From Argopecten irradians (Eukaryota; Mollusca; Bivalvia; Pectinida; Pectinidae), in the NCBI RefSeq assembly GCF_041381155.1, contig NC_091135.1, forward strand, positions 58,355,997 through 58,419,996: a stretch of 64,000 bases of DNA. The letters run 5' to 3'. Below the pieces are notes generated by a model that saw only the letters and a program-made list of their open reading frames with translations, did not search any database and was not told where the DNA came from. Position numbers and translations under genes: made by a program. The stretch's first letter is position 1. Each line of letters starts with the position of its first letter. Below, piece by piece: positions 12,770-25,025 of this stretch.

Positions 12770-14100
12770 ATTTATGGAGTTTAAAATTTTATCAGCAGCT
12801 GTTTACTCTAACCTTTGTGATAAATGTAATGGTCAAAATTGTCGTCAGAAAATCTTCTATTTTATTTGTGTTGTAAGTTACATTGATAAATATTGTGGGA
12901 ACCTCGAAATCACATGTGAATCAAATGGTAGAGAAAACAAAACAAAATGTTTTTATAAAGCTTTTCCATAGAAACAAGGGAATAAGGTCATCACAATGCG
13001 TGGTGATTGTATCGGAGGTGCGATTTGGCGTTACTGCTGCTTTGTATGGTGTCGTGATGAAGACTAACAATTGATTCTGTTTATTACATTGTCAAAGTCG
13101 TGACCAACGAAATCAGCTCAGCAGCAAACGATTTCGATAAGAGTTGCAACAAGAGCCTTGTCGACATCGGCCTGTAGTTTATATGGCAGCAGGCAAGCGT
13201 TATGGGGCGAAGGTCAGCTGATTGATTACAAGACTTCGCCACAACATAGAGCCTGCCACACCCGAGACCCCGGGGCACCTGTAGCGGGATGTTGCTGCAG
13301 TAGCGCATTGCCACATCAACTACTCTCGGAGATTAAAAAGTCCGATTCTGCTCAATATTTTGAATTATCATTAGAAATACTATGGGAAATTTCGACCTCA
13401 ACAATTATTTTGCAAAAAGTATTATACATGTCCTTAATTTTATTTCATATTCTCTAAATATTATATCTTAATTTACATTTTATGATGAAAGTTATTAGGT
13501 CGTTATACAAGTCAGTGGTTCTTCCAGATCATTTCACAAAAGATATATACGATATTTAGTAATTTGAACTTTAAGTTGACAACTGTTTAGCCTGTCGACA
13601 TTGAAGATAGAAGGTAACTAAAAAAAATGAAACATAGACTTTGATTGCGTTATATCATTGACGAGAGTTGATTATGCGAACTTGTTGGTCATTGAAATGG
13701 TATCTGAATGTTTTGTATTGTAAAAATACAAACGTAAACATGACACTCGGCATCGACTAAAACGTCAATGTTATACCTCTATAATTGCTGAAGTAGGTAT
13801 AAATAATATTATACATAATGTATTTAAAAGTATATACATGTATAGTTTTGTAACCCCCCCCCCCCCCAAAAAAAAAAAAAAATAATAATAATGCTTGGAA
13901 TTTAATTTCATCTCTCTCAAATAAGGTATGAAGCTGAAATCAGTTGCCTTAAATGATACTCTTTGGTATTGTACCAATGACAGGATCCTGAGTATCTACA
14001 ATTTGGCGAATTATCTGAATTTAAATGTTAGTTTGCATGAAATAAGTCGACTCGTGTTTTTTTCAAGACAGATTTCAATGAAGGACATTTAATGCTTTAT
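12770..14100. other. Intergenic sequence, no gene seen
   Basis: No domain-bearing ORF was found. A C9-11/A14 homopolymer pair is present at about 13855-13880. 13085-13330 is more GC-rich than its surroundings but has stops in all useful frames. Confidence 0.45.
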
Positions 14101-14101
14101 G

Positions 14102-14392
14102 ACAAACAATAAGCAGTCCGTCGTACGAACATCTACCTGGGGAAACAGTAACTGTAGTCAGACAATAAGCAGTCCGTCGTACAAATATCTACCTGGGGAA
14201 ACAGTAACTGAAGTCAGACAATAAGCAGTCCGTCGTACGAACATCTACCTGGGGAAACAGTAACTGTAGTCAGACAATAAGCAGTCCGTCGTACGAACAT
14301 CTACCTGGGGAAACATTGGTCAGACTCACAACAGTCCGTCGTACGAACATCTACCTGGGGAAACAGTAACTGTAGTCAGACTCACAACAAAC
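14102..14392. repeat. 56-bp tandem repeat, about 5 copies
   Basis: Successive copies contain GCAGTCCGTCGTACGAACAT then CTACCTGGGGAAACAGTAAC. The last copies are shortened. Confidence 0.85.
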
Positions 14393-14825
14393 AGGAGAAC
14401 GTCTTGTCTAACGGGCGTTATCCGTGACTAATTCGCCACTATTGTTTTCTGAATTGCTTATCGACGCCGATATGTTTTTAGAACGCAAGAATACATTGAA
14501 TCGTTATACTTCGTATATTTTGTTTACAGACCACAACAATGTAAACAATGCGGATAAATCGTTTCTGTTAAATGAAATCGGATAATAACAAATTGTACAT
14601 CGTCAAGAAATGTTGAGCTGAATTAATTCCAAGTATGTCTATACGAAGGCAACACCTGAGTTGTAATTAAGACGGTCAGGTGTGTGAAGTGGCATGTAAG
14701 AATCGCTATGGACTCCTGAAGATGGCATGAGAACACCTGTTTGTTGGTGTCACAGTCAACACAGATACCCATTCACATGCCATTTAAACTCCTTATTTTT
14801 CTGTTAATTCATATCCTAGCATACA

Positions 14826-15437
14826 GTACTGAATACCCTTAGTTAGATAAGTCGGGAGAGTATCGTACTGAATACCCTTGGCTAGATAAGTCGGGAGAGT
14901 ATCGTACTGAATACCCTTGGCTAGATACCATTAGCTAGATAAGTCGGGAGAGTATCGTACTGAGTACCCTTGGCTAGATAAGTCGGGAGAGTATCGTTCT
15001 GAGTACCCTTGGCTAGATAAGTCGGGAGAGTATCGTACCGAATACCCTTGGCTAGATAAGTCGGGAGAGTATCGTACTGAGTACCCTTGGCTAGATAAGT
15101 CGGGAGAGTATCGTACTGAATACCCTTGGCTAGATAAGTCGGGAGAGTATCGTACTGAGTACCCTTGGCTAGATAAGTCGGGAGAGTATCGTACTGAGTA
15201 CCCTTGGCTAGATAAGTCGGGGAGAGTATCGTACTGAATACCCTTGGCTAGATAAGTCGGGAGAGTATCGTACTGAATACCCTTTGCTAGATAAGTCGGG
15301 GAGAGTATCGTACTGAATACCCTTGGCTAGATAAGTCGGGAGAGTATCGTACTGAATACCCTTGGCTAGATACCATTAGCTAGATAAGTCGGGGAGAGTA
15401 TCGTACTGAATACCCTTGGCTAGATAAGTCAGGGAGA
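14826..15437. repeat. 39-bp minisatellite, about 15 copies
   Basis: Unit built from GATAAGTCGGGAGAGTATCG and TACTGAATACCCTTGGCTA. Two copies carry an identical insertion (GATACCATTAGCTA at about 14930 and 15370), indicating that blocks of monomers were duplicated together. Confidence 0.85.
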
Positions 15438-15439
15438 GA

Positions 15440-17600
15440 CTCAATATGTTATCACGTCTAAATAAAGTATATTATTATAATGTATGTGGGAGAAATTCAA
15501 CTATCAAAGTCATCAGATTGTACACCCATTCTACACCATCAGCCAGTAGAGTCGTTACAAATATCACCAAATCACAAAGTTGAAAACTTAATTTGATTAG
15601 TCCATTGCCAAGTAATGCCTATTTGATAATCTGCAGACAAGCCCATCTGTGAACCAACCTGTCTAGCTGTAGTTGTTCTCACTTGGTAACGCGCTATTGT
15701 CAAACGCAGCATCCGTTTCTATGGAAACAGAATTTCACTCCTGTTCTTACCGAGGAATGGCGAGCATGTGAGCCCAAAATTAATCGATAAAGAGTTGTTA
15801 ATTAGCAGATGAGAATCTGCCGTGTATGGCAATTGTTGGATTGGTATAAATGTCTCACTGAGACTGCGGGTTTGTCTTCTAGCATGCGGGCTTACATAAA
15901 AGTTATTAACGTACAATGAAACTTGATCACTTCTAATCGCCAGTTTCCGACCAGGCTCCGCGCACATGCGTATAGGAATAGCAGGATGTGGCCGTGCATA
16001 TTAGAGACCTTAATCTAGCCATTCAGTGGTAATATTATCGAACAAAGTAGTGGATGTACACAGACAGTCTTCCTTGAAACTCCCAGCACCCTGGCTTATA
16101 CTAAATCTCAATCATTTCACGGGTAAGTTGACTATTAAACTAGGGTTTCTTTCTGTGTATGTCTGTATTTCATGTGTGTTTGTGTGATGGGGCACATGTA
16201 TACAGATGTTCCTCCTCTGTAACCTCCTCTTTTACGTGTGTGTATGTGTATGTGATATACACGGTCATTCACTAGCTGTCAAGTCTGTGTAGTTGTTTGT
16301 TTTTCTGAACGCGTGTTTCACATCTCGTACCCTCCTGAAACAATAATATTATATAAATAAAAGGATTCCACACACATGATTCAGATTGTCAAGTTTAGGC
16401 TAATGTATAAATGTGCATTGTTTCTATAAATAAAATTCTTAGTAAACAAAATTGAAAATTTATAGATATCTAGGCTGTTTTACTCCGATTTTTAATAGCT
16501 TGACGTTTTCATGCGTTCTGACCATCACGGCGTAATTACTGGCCACATGTGTCAACATCCCTACAGGGGTTGTCTTCTACTGCTGAAATGGTCACATCTG
16601 GTCCAGTGACCAGTGGTCAGTTGTATAATGTCCACACAATGACCATTCAACACAATAGAGACATAATTCTCTGTAAGCATCCTCGATTTCTAGTGGTTTT
16701 ATATTGTATGTACTAAAGCTGGACTTAATCAAAGCATGTTGCTGAAATATGACCCAGATACTGAACATGTGGATTACAGCACTTTGTTTAAAACTCATGT
16801 AGACTACTACTGAAAGTAGAATTACGAGGAAAAACAATTATGAAGGGAAAGTAATGTTGACTTCCTCATTAGAACGTGTGAGTGTCAGTGAAGGACAAAC
16901 TCACGTTTCATTTTACCAACACCAGAAAGGAAATTTACAACTGGTACACAGCCTCGAAATCTCCTTACATATATGCATGTATCAATGTAGCACACCAGGG
17001 CACGAAATAACCAAGGTTTTTGACATAAGGAACGACAACGGTGGATAGAACCCCCACTCCACCCCACCTCATCCAAATAAGGGGGGGATGGGAGTGGGGA
17101 CTATAAACATAGGAATATCGTTAGTTTTGTACACCTTGCAAACATTTAGATTATATCGTTTACATAAATTGTATGAGTAAACTGACTAGATGTATTAGAT
17201 GTTGACACACAATTTAAAGACATTTTCGAATAAAAAGTAGAATATTCTTCAAGACGGAAAGAATCAATTTGACTTTCACTTCTATGATATAACCTATTTT
17301 ATTCGATATTTGTTGTAGCCTTAAATCAGCAATAGATGGATTTCCAAATATAGCAACCGAATTAATACTTTACGATGGGTGCGTGTAACAAGCTCCTTTG
17401 TCAGGAAACGAATTGCAATATTCATTGTATGGTATCATCCGTGCCAAGAGACCTAAGCATTGATTAAAGTCATAAGTCATAAAGTACACGCTTGTATTTT
17501 GACCTCTCCTATCGTTTCTTTTAAGTACCAACTCCAGGTAAAAAGTCGGAGTAGACGCTAAAATAGGTCCAAAATACTGCATGATTTTATGTAGTTTTCA
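15440..17600. other. Intergenic sequence, no gene seen
   Basis: No ORF with a recognisable domain. C- and G-rich tracts occur at 17048-17100. A conserved regulatory or RNA feature could not be identified. Confidence 0.4.
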
Positions 17601-17603
17601 CAG

Positions 17604-17748
17604 GGACATGATGATGAGACCTTATATTTTGATATACATAGGGACTTGATACCTTATATTTTGATATACATAGGGACTTGATACCTTATATTTTGATATA
17701 CACAGGGACTTGATACCTTATCTTTTGATATACTCAGGGACTTGATGC
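17604..17748. repeat. ~33-bp tandem repeat, 4-5 copies
   Basis: Repeats of GGGACTTGATACCTTATATT followed by TTGATATACA. The outer copies are diverged. Confidence 0.75.
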
Positions 17749-17754
17749 CATTTT

Positions 17755-17880
17755 TTTGGGTTGTATTTTGTTTACTGTTCTGTTAACAGTAAAGGTCATT
17801 TAAGGACGTAGCGAAGGAAGTTGGAATCCTGGAAGAAATCTATCGCCCTAGGTCAGTACCTGGATTACATTAAAAGTATT
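17755..17880 (-). mobile_element. Truncated, diverged tRNA-derived SINE
   Basis: On the minus strand the 3' half of the same SINE family as 4937-5152 is recognisable: CCAGGTACTGACC, a decayed body, then CTGTTAACAGAACAG. The tRNA-like head is missing. Confidence 0.6.
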
Positions 17881-18374
17881 CAAAACAATAAATACTAATT
17901 ATAAGTAATTTCAACACTGAATACACGTACAACATTTGTTTTTAAAAGTGATATCAGTAGTTGATCGTTACCTGTACCAGTTAATTTCTTAATTTCAAAT
18001 TGGTGTCCATATCTATTTGCCGCATATTGCATAATTGCCACAACCCGTACCTGTATACACGTGACCTAGTGCGTGCCAATACGTGAAATAACGAGATCTT
18101 TTAACTATACCTGTACACTGTCTTCTGCCAGTGGCATGCATAATACATGAGCTTATCTAGACTTTGTCGGCTAATGTAGATAAAAACGGGTAACTTATAA
18201 AACGTGCATTGTATACCATGTCTCGGTTAATTATAGGCAAGTCGATTCCTTTTTGCTGGATGTGTTGTTTTTTCTTTCTCTTTCTCTCTTTTTTTTTTAA
18301 ATGTTTAATTTTCCGACCACTAGATGTATTGAACACCTTTTTAAATATCGTTCTCTCACGTTCATTATCAAAGC

Positions 18375-19790
18375 TTAATTCTGTTTGTCGCCAATCAAAG
18401 CACACGTGTGAATTGTATGTCCGTCTTTCGTCAACAAACACACATGTAAATTGTTTGTATGCCTGTCGTCCACAAGCACACGTGTAAATTTTCTGTCTGT
18501 CGTCCACAAGCATAAGTGTATATTGTTTGTATGTCTGTAGTCCACAAGTACACATGTAAATTGTTTGTATGTCTGTCTTCCACAAGCACACATGTAAATT
18601 GTCTGTCTGTCGTCCACAAGCACACGTGTAAATTGTCTGTCTGTCGTCCACAAGCACACGTGTAAATTGTTTATCTGTCTGTCGTCCACAAGAACACGTG
18701 TAAATTGTCTGTCTGTTGTCCACAAGCACATGTGTTAATTGATTGCCTGTCGTCCACAAGCACACATGTAAATTTTTGTCTGTCTGTTGTCCACAAGCAC
18801 ACGTGTAAATTGTTTATCTGTCTGTCGTGCACAAGCACACGTGTAAATAATCTGACTGTCGTCCACAAGCACACGTGTATTTTGTTTGTATGTCTGTCTT
18901 CCACAAGCACACGTGTACATTGTCTGTCTGTCGTCCACAAGCACACGTGTAAATTGTTTATCTGTCTGTCGTCCACAAGAACACGTGTAAATTGTCTTTC
19001 TGTCGTCCACAAGCACGTGTAAATTGTTTGTATATCTGTCTTCCACAAGCACACGTGTACATTGTCTGTCTGTCGTCCACAAGCACACATGTAAATTGTT
19101 TGTATGTCTGTAGTCCATAAGCACACGTGTAAATTGTCTGTCTGTCATCCACAAGCACACGTGTAAATTGTCTGCCTGTCGTCAACACGCACACTTGTAA
19201 ATTGTTTGTATGTCTGTAGTCCATAAGCACACGTGTAAATTGTCTGCCTGTCGTCCACAAGCACACGTGTAAATTATTTGTATGTCTGTAGTCCATAAGC
19301 ACACGTGTAAATTGTCTATCTGTCGTCCACAAGAACACGTGTAAATTGTTTGTATGTCTGTAGTCCATAAGCACACATGTAAATTGTCTGCCTATCGTCC
19401 ACAAGAACACGTGTAAAATATTTATATGTCTGTAGTCCATAAGCAGACGTGTAAATTGTCTGCCTGTCGTCCATAAGCACACGTGTAAATTGTTTGTATG
19501 CCTGTAGTCCATAAGCACACGTGTAAATTGTTTGTCTGTCTGAGCAGTGTCTACAGTTCACAAGCACACATGTAGATTGTTTGTCAGTCTGTTGTCCATA
19601 AGCACACGTGTTAATTGTTTGTCTGTCTGTGGTCCACAAGCACACGTGTAAATTGTTTATCTGTCTCTTGTCCACAAGCACACGTGTAAATTGTTTGTCA
19701 GTCTGTTGTGCACAAGCACACGTGTAAATTTTTGTCTGTCTGTTGTCCACAAGTACATGTATTAATTGTTTGTCTGCCTGTCGTTTGACG
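18375..19790. repeat. ~35-bp satellite array with CACGTG in most monomers (about 40 copies)
   Basis: Monomers follow GTCCACAAGCACACGTGTAA then ATTGTCTGTCTGTC, with 34- and 38-bp variants (TGTTTGTATGTCTGTAGTCC). Most contain CACACGTGT, hence the palindromic hexamer CACGTG; others have CACATG. Long ORFs on both strands (up to 202 codons) are produced by the repeats and have no start or domain that suggests a gene. Confidence 0.9.
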
Positions 19791-19810
19791 TTTGGTCATT
19801 GATACGCCAA

Positions 19811-20075
19811 GGGTTACTATCACTGTCGGTATATCAACCCTGGACTATCACATAGTAAAACTGAAGACAGTTCAAGAGGAAAAACTGACCAACCACTGGC
19901 CACTGGCCAGTATAAACTTCATTTGAAGATTACAGAGAGCGACGCCACACAGTCGACCACAGTGTATCGATATTCGATTCTTATGGTGGACATCAAAGCA
20001 CCAAATCAACTGTTCATTAGGTGTCGGAGACAGAGCCTTCAGTTTTGTTATGACATATAGTCCAGGGGAGGATGT
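19811..20075. mobile_element. MITE whose right terminus merges into the 27-bp satellite
   Basis: The left end GGGTTACTATCACTGTCGG, followed by TATCAACCCTGGACTATCAC and GTAAAACTG, is inverted at the right end as CAGTTTTGTTATGACATATA then GTCCAGGGG. The internal sequence matches 30412-30699 along its length (for example ACAGAGAG, CGACGCC, CCACAGTGT). The right terminal repeat runs straight into the tandem array, so the outer part of this terminus has been replaced by repeats. Confidence 0.75.
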
Positions 20076-22893
20076 TATGACATATAGTCCAGGGGAGGAT
20101 GTTATGACATATAGTCCAGGGGAGGATGTTATGACATATAGTCCAGGGGAGGATGTTATGACATATAGTCCAGGGGAGGATGTTATGACATATAGTCCAG
20201 GGGAGGATGTTATGACATATAGTCCAGGGGGAGGGGGGTATGACATATAGTCCAGGGGAGGATGTTATGACATATAGTCCAGGGGAGGATGTTATGACAT
20301 ATAGTCCAGGGGGGGGGGGGGGGTGTTATGACATATAGTCCAGGGGGGGATGTTATGACATATAGTCCAGGGGAGAATGTTATGACATATAGTCCAGGGA
20401 AGGATGTTATGACATATAGTCCAGGGGAGGATGTTATGACATATAGTCCAGGGGAGGATGTCATGACATATAGTCCAGGGGGGGGGGGGTGTTATGATTA
20501 TGATATAGTCCAGGGGAGGATGTTATAATATAGTCCAGGGAGGATGTTATGACATTTAGTCCAGGGAGGATGTTATGACATATAGTCAGGGGAGGATGTT
20601 ATGACATATAGTCCAGGGGGGATGTTATGACATATAGTCCAGGGGAGGATGTTATGACATTAGTCCAGGGAGGATGTTATGACATATAGTCCAGGGGAGG
20701 ATGTTATGACATATAGTCCAGGGGAGGATTATGACATATAGTCCAGGGGAGGATGTTATGACATATAGTCCAGGGGAGGATGTTATGACATATAGTCCAG
20801 GGGAGGATGTTATGACATATAGTCCAGGGGAGGATGTTATGACATATAGTCCAGGGGAGGATGTTATGACATATAGTCCAGGGGAGGATGTTATGACATA
20901 TAGTCCAGGGGAGGATGTTATGACATATAGTCCAGGGGAGGATGTTATGACATATAGTCCAGGGGAGGATGTTTGACATATAGTCCAGGGGAGGATGTTA
21001 TGACATATAGTCAAGGGGGGGGATGTTATGACATATAGTCCAGGGGAGGATGTTATGACATATAGTCAAGGGGGGGGATGTTATGACATATAGTCCAGGG
21101 GAGGATGTTATGACATATAGTCCAGGGGAGGATGTTATGACATATAGTCCAGGGGGGATGTTATGACATATAGTCCAGGGGAGGATGTTATGACATATAG
21201 TCCAGGGGAGGATGTTATGACATATAGTCCAGGGGAGGATGTTATGACATATAGTCCAGGGGAGGATGTTATGACATATAGTCCAGGGGAGGATGTTATG
21301 ACATATAGTCCAGGGGAGGATGTTATGACATATAGTCCAGGGGAGGATGTTATGACATATAGTCCAGGGGAGGATGTTATGACATATAGTCAAGGGGGGG
21401 ATGTTATGACATATAGTCCAGGGGAGGATGTTATGACATATAGTCCAGGGGAGGATGTTATGACATATAGTCCAGGGGAGGATGTTATGACATATAGTCC
21501 AGGGGAGGATGTTATGACATATAGTCAAGGGGGGGGATGTTATGACATATAGTCCAGGGGAGGATGTTATGACATATAGTCCAGGGGAGGATGTTATGAC
21601 ATATAGTCCAGGGGAGGATGTTATGACATATAGTCCAGGGGAGGATGTTATGACATATAGTCCAGGGGGGGATGTTATGACATATAGTCCAGGGGAGGAT
21701 GTTATGACATATAGTCCAGGGGAGGATGTTATGACATATAGTCCAGGGGAGGATGTTATGACATATAGTCCAGGGGAGGATGTTATGACATATAGTCCAG
21801 GGGAGGATGTTATGACATATAGTCCAGGGGAGGATGTTATGACATATAGTCCAGGGGAGGATGTTATGACATATAGTCCAGGGGAGGATGTTATGACATA
21901 TAGTCCAGGGGAGGATGTTATGACATATAGTCCAGGGGGGGATGTTATGACATATAGTCCAGGGGAGGATGTTATGACATATAGTCCAGGGGAGGATGTT
22001 ATGACATATAGTCCAGGGGAGGATGTTATGACATATAGTCCAGGGGAGGATGTTATGACATATAGTCCAGGGGAGGATGTTATGACATATAGTCCAGGGG
22101 AGGATGTTATGACATATAGTCCAGGGGAGGATGTTATGACATATAGTCCAGGGGAGGATGTTATGACATATAGTCCAGGGGAGGATGTTATGACATATAG
22201 TCCAGGGGGGATGTTATGACATATAGTCCAGGGGAGATGTTATGACATATAGTCCAGGGAGGATGTTATGACATATAGTCCAGGGGAGGATGTTATGACA
22301 TATAGTCCAGGGGAGGATGTTATGACATATAGTCCAGGGGGGATGTTATGACATATAGTCCAGGGGAGGATGTTATGACATATAGTCCAGGGAGGATGTT
22401 ATGACATATAGTCAGGGGATGTTATGACATATAGTCAGGGGGGATGTTATGACATATAGTCCAGGGGAGGATGTTATGACATATAGTCCAGGGGAGGATG
22501 TTATGACATATAGTCCAGGGGAGGATGTTATGACATATAGTCCAGGGGAGGATGTTATGACATATATTCCAGGGGAGGATGTTATGACATATAGTCCAGG
22601 GGAGGATGTTATGACATATAGTCCAGGGGAGGATGTTATGACATATAGTCCAGGGGAAGATGTTATGACATAAAGTCCAGGGGGGATGTTATGACATATA
22701 GTCCAGGGGAGGATGTTATGACATATAGTCCAGGGGGGATGTTATGACATATAGTCCAGGGGAGGATGTTATGACATATAGTCCAGGGGAGGATGTTATG
22801 ACATATAGTCCAGGGGAGGATGTTATGACATATAGTCCAGGGGAGGATGTTATGACATATAGTCCAGGGGAGGATGTTATGACATATACCATA
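20047..22893. repeat. 27-bp satellite array, about 105 copies
   Basis: The monomer is TATGACATATAGTCCAGGGG followed by AGGATGT. Copies are highly homogeneous; variants include G-tract expansions at 20309-20325 and 20479-20490, and one-base deletions. Since 27 is a multiple of three, both strands stay open for long stretches. The monomer is nearly identical to the right terminal inverted repeat of the adjacent MITE and of the related MITE at 30412-30699. Confidence 0.95.
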
Positions 22894-22894
22894 G

Positions 22895-23240
22895 TAATCC
22901 CTGGAATGTCGAGCATGTGGTTTCCTGTCTGTCGGGGTTTCCAACAAACACACATTTAATTGACTGTTGGATTTTCATACAGTGTATCTCAACCATATTG
23001 TGTGTATGCCTGTCGTCAACCGAGTAGATAGATGATAAAGTGTTCGTTCTTAACTGACCACACGTGTCGATCGGTCCATCAGTCTGTTGTCCATTTTGTC
23101 TTTAGATCATCTATTTGTTCCGTATTACTGTCTTGACCCCGAGTGTCATTCTTCTGTCTGTCTTGTTTGTCCATGCCATCCGTTCATACACCTGTGTATT
23201 GTTCCCCTCATCTGTCTGTGTGATATGTCTCAGTTTTAGC
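22895..23240. repeat. Degenerate continuation of the CACGTG array
   Basis: Decayed monomers can be read (CTGTCTGTCGGGG..., ACAAACACACATTTAATTG at 22925-22962, and CCACACGTGTCGATCGG near 23059-23076). They show that the MITE and its satellite lie inside an older array that starts at 18375. Confidence 0.55.
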
Positions 23241-23575
23241 TCACCTGTCAAATGACAATTAGAATGTAGGCCATGGTGCGGTGTCCGCCCGACCGGCTGT
23301 CGTCAACTTCTCCCATGTAAAAAAACCCGAATAATTCAAACAAAAAAAAACAAAAAAACCCACCTTGACGTGATTTTGGGTCTTTAGCATGTGCTTGAAC
23401 TGAGAATATTATTTGCTCATGTTAACTATTTTGACCTTTATTGAATGTTACATATATAGGTAAAATGCGGCAAAGTCAATAACTAGAACACGTAGTCTGT
23501 AGTAGGTTGCATTACCAAATGGTTGAGATTGTGGCGTTGTTACTACTAAAATCTTGACAAATCAAACAGAGAGTA

Positions 23576-23672
23576 TGGTGGCTGATTTGTGCCATTTTCG
23601 CTTTTTCGCTTTTTCGCGTTTTTTCCAACGCGAAAAAGCGAAAAAAGCGAAAATGGCACAAATCAGCCACCA
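23576..23672. mobile_element. 97-bp TA-flanked palindromic MITE
   Basis: Near-perfect hairpin whose tips TGGTGGCTGATTTGTGCCAT match the element at 11232-12767. The interior is CGCTTTTTCG repeats rather than CGTCTTTTCG. TA borders lie at 23574-23575 and 23673-23674. It sits about 90 bp upstream of the splice acceptor of the glycosyltransferase-like gene. Confidence 0.8.
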
Positions 23673-23777
23673 TAGGGGGGAGGTCAATGAAATGGAATAT
23701 TTTGGTTGAACGGATTTATGAACTTCTTACATGTTTGCATATTAAAATGTGTTTTCTTTTGTAGAACATTTTCCGAT

Positions 23778-25025
23778 ATGACTGGTTCCGGTAATGGAGG
23801 TGCGTGTTCCGGTAAAGGTGTGTATCTGAAGTTGACAGTCCTGTTTTTACTCAGTAGCACTATATACGTGTACCTGTACTCTAGCATCACCATGCAGACG
23901 TTCGCTATCGGTGAGGTGATGAAAGGCACCATCAATGACATCCAGCGATGGAGAGATAAGATGGAAGGCTGGGTACAAATGATTGGTGGTGGCGGGTCTC
24001 AAATTAATGCAAAATTTGTCAAAAATGCGTCATTTGCAGAAAACATGCAAAACAAAAGTAAACTTGAAGTTAGACATCGGGTATCAGAACAGTATAATAA
24101 CAGTGTATCGGGAACGAAAAAACCTTCGAAATCAACATTTTTGCACCAAAAGCCTACACGAAGTTTTGTGAAAAATTCAACAGGAAGTAGTGTCGGTGGT
24201 AAAACGGAAGTGCTTCTAACACTATTTACCTCATGGCCGACAAAAGCAGAAAAGTATACTTGCCACAACAACACAATAAAGAACTGGGCACAGTTAAAGC
24301 CTCATATCCAGCCGGTTCTGTTTACCCAAGAAACATTACTGGCAGAGGAAGCAACAGAGAAAGGCTGGGCTGTACTTCCGGTTCGAAAAGCCGGAAGAGG
24401 AGTGCCAATTCTGAAATATATGTACAAGGATGCCATGGAACGATATAATTCAACATTCTACGCTTTTTCTAACGGTGATATACTGTACAGTCAATCACTT
24501 ATAGAAACATTACAAACCGTGCTTAAATCTTCTCAGATACCTAAAGGCAAACCAATGATGATAATCGGCAGAAGAACCAACGTACAAGATATGACGTCAG
24601 CAGAGGCAGTTTCTGGCGACAAAGTTCAAAAGACGGCGAAAGTGCGAGGAAAAATATTCACCGTTTGGGCTGAGGATTACTTCATAACGTCAGCGAATTA
24701 CCCGTGGAAGGATATACCGGAAGTTGTAATTGGTCGGAGGGCGTATGATAACTGGTTAGTATCGAACGCACGTAAACAGAAACATGTTACTATAGACGCT
24801 ACTGACACACTTGTGGCCCTCCACCAAACGACAAAGGCGGGGAATCAAGAGGGATTCAAGGCCGACAACCCTGAGTACAATCACAATCTACTTCGGCGAA
24901 TGTATCGTCATCTTCATTACGCCGCCGGTCTGACGTCATGCGCAGACTATTACACGCGTTACCATGAAAAAAGACAAATACAAATTTTAAAGAGAACGGT
25001 TCCGAGATCGTGTTTTCCTGTTTGA
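23778..25025 (+). CDS. Probable type II membrane glycosyltransferase (GT-A-like), 415 aa
   Basis: Most likely a Golgi glycosyltransferase; donor and acceptor cannot be told from sequence. The ATG at 23778 is preferred because a good 3' splice site (TTTTCTTTTGTAG) ends at 23764, so upstream codons are probably intronic. Residues 1-14 are short and cytosolic, 15-34 form a single hydrophobic signal-anchor, and about 40-140 are a basic, Ser/Asn-rich stem with several N-glycosylation sequons. The catalytic-like region starts at about 143 (EVLLTLFTSWPT). It includes SNGDI at about 231-235 in the place where GT-A enzymes carry an acidic metal/nucleotide motif, then IIGRR, WAEDYF and YDNWLV near 325. 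The last exon is uninterrupted to the TGA. An upstream 5' exon is expected but not located. Gene confidence is high; the enzymatic class is inferred from motif spacing. Confidence 0.75.
   Translation: MTGSGNGGACSGKGVYLKLTVLFLLSSTIYVYLYSSITMQTFAIGEVMKGTINDIQRWRDKMEGWVQMIGGGGSQINAKFVKNASFAENMQNKSKLEVRHRVSEQYNNSVSGTKKPSKSTFLHQKPTRSFVKNSTGSSVGGKTEVLLTLFTSWPTKAEKYTCHNNTIKNWAQLKPHIQPVLFTQETLLAEEATEKGWAVLPVRKAGRGVPILKYMYKDAMERYNSTFYAFSNGDILYSQSLIETLQTVLKSSQIPKGKPMMIIGRRTNVQDMTSAEAVSGDKVQKTAKVRGKIFTVWAEDYFITSANYPWKDIPEVVIGRRAYDNWLVSNARKQKHVTIDATDTLVALHQTTKAGNQEGFKADNPEYNHNLLRRMYRHLHYAAGLTSCADYYTRYHEKRQIQILKRTVPRSCFPV

Noticed and set aside
14826..15437. CRISPR-like array
   Set aside because: Monomers are contiguous without unique spacers, and the context is eukaryotic.
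18157..19750. Long ORFs on both strands (up to 202 codons) in the 35-bp array
   Set aside because: They are produced by repeat periodicity, overlap in several frames, and show no signal peptide or domain.
20050..22955. ORFs encoding repeated MTYSPGEDV or ILPWTICHN-type peptides (up to 225 codons)
   Set aside because: The 27-bp period keeps both strands open automatically; start codons lie in every monomer and flanking sequence adds no gene structure.
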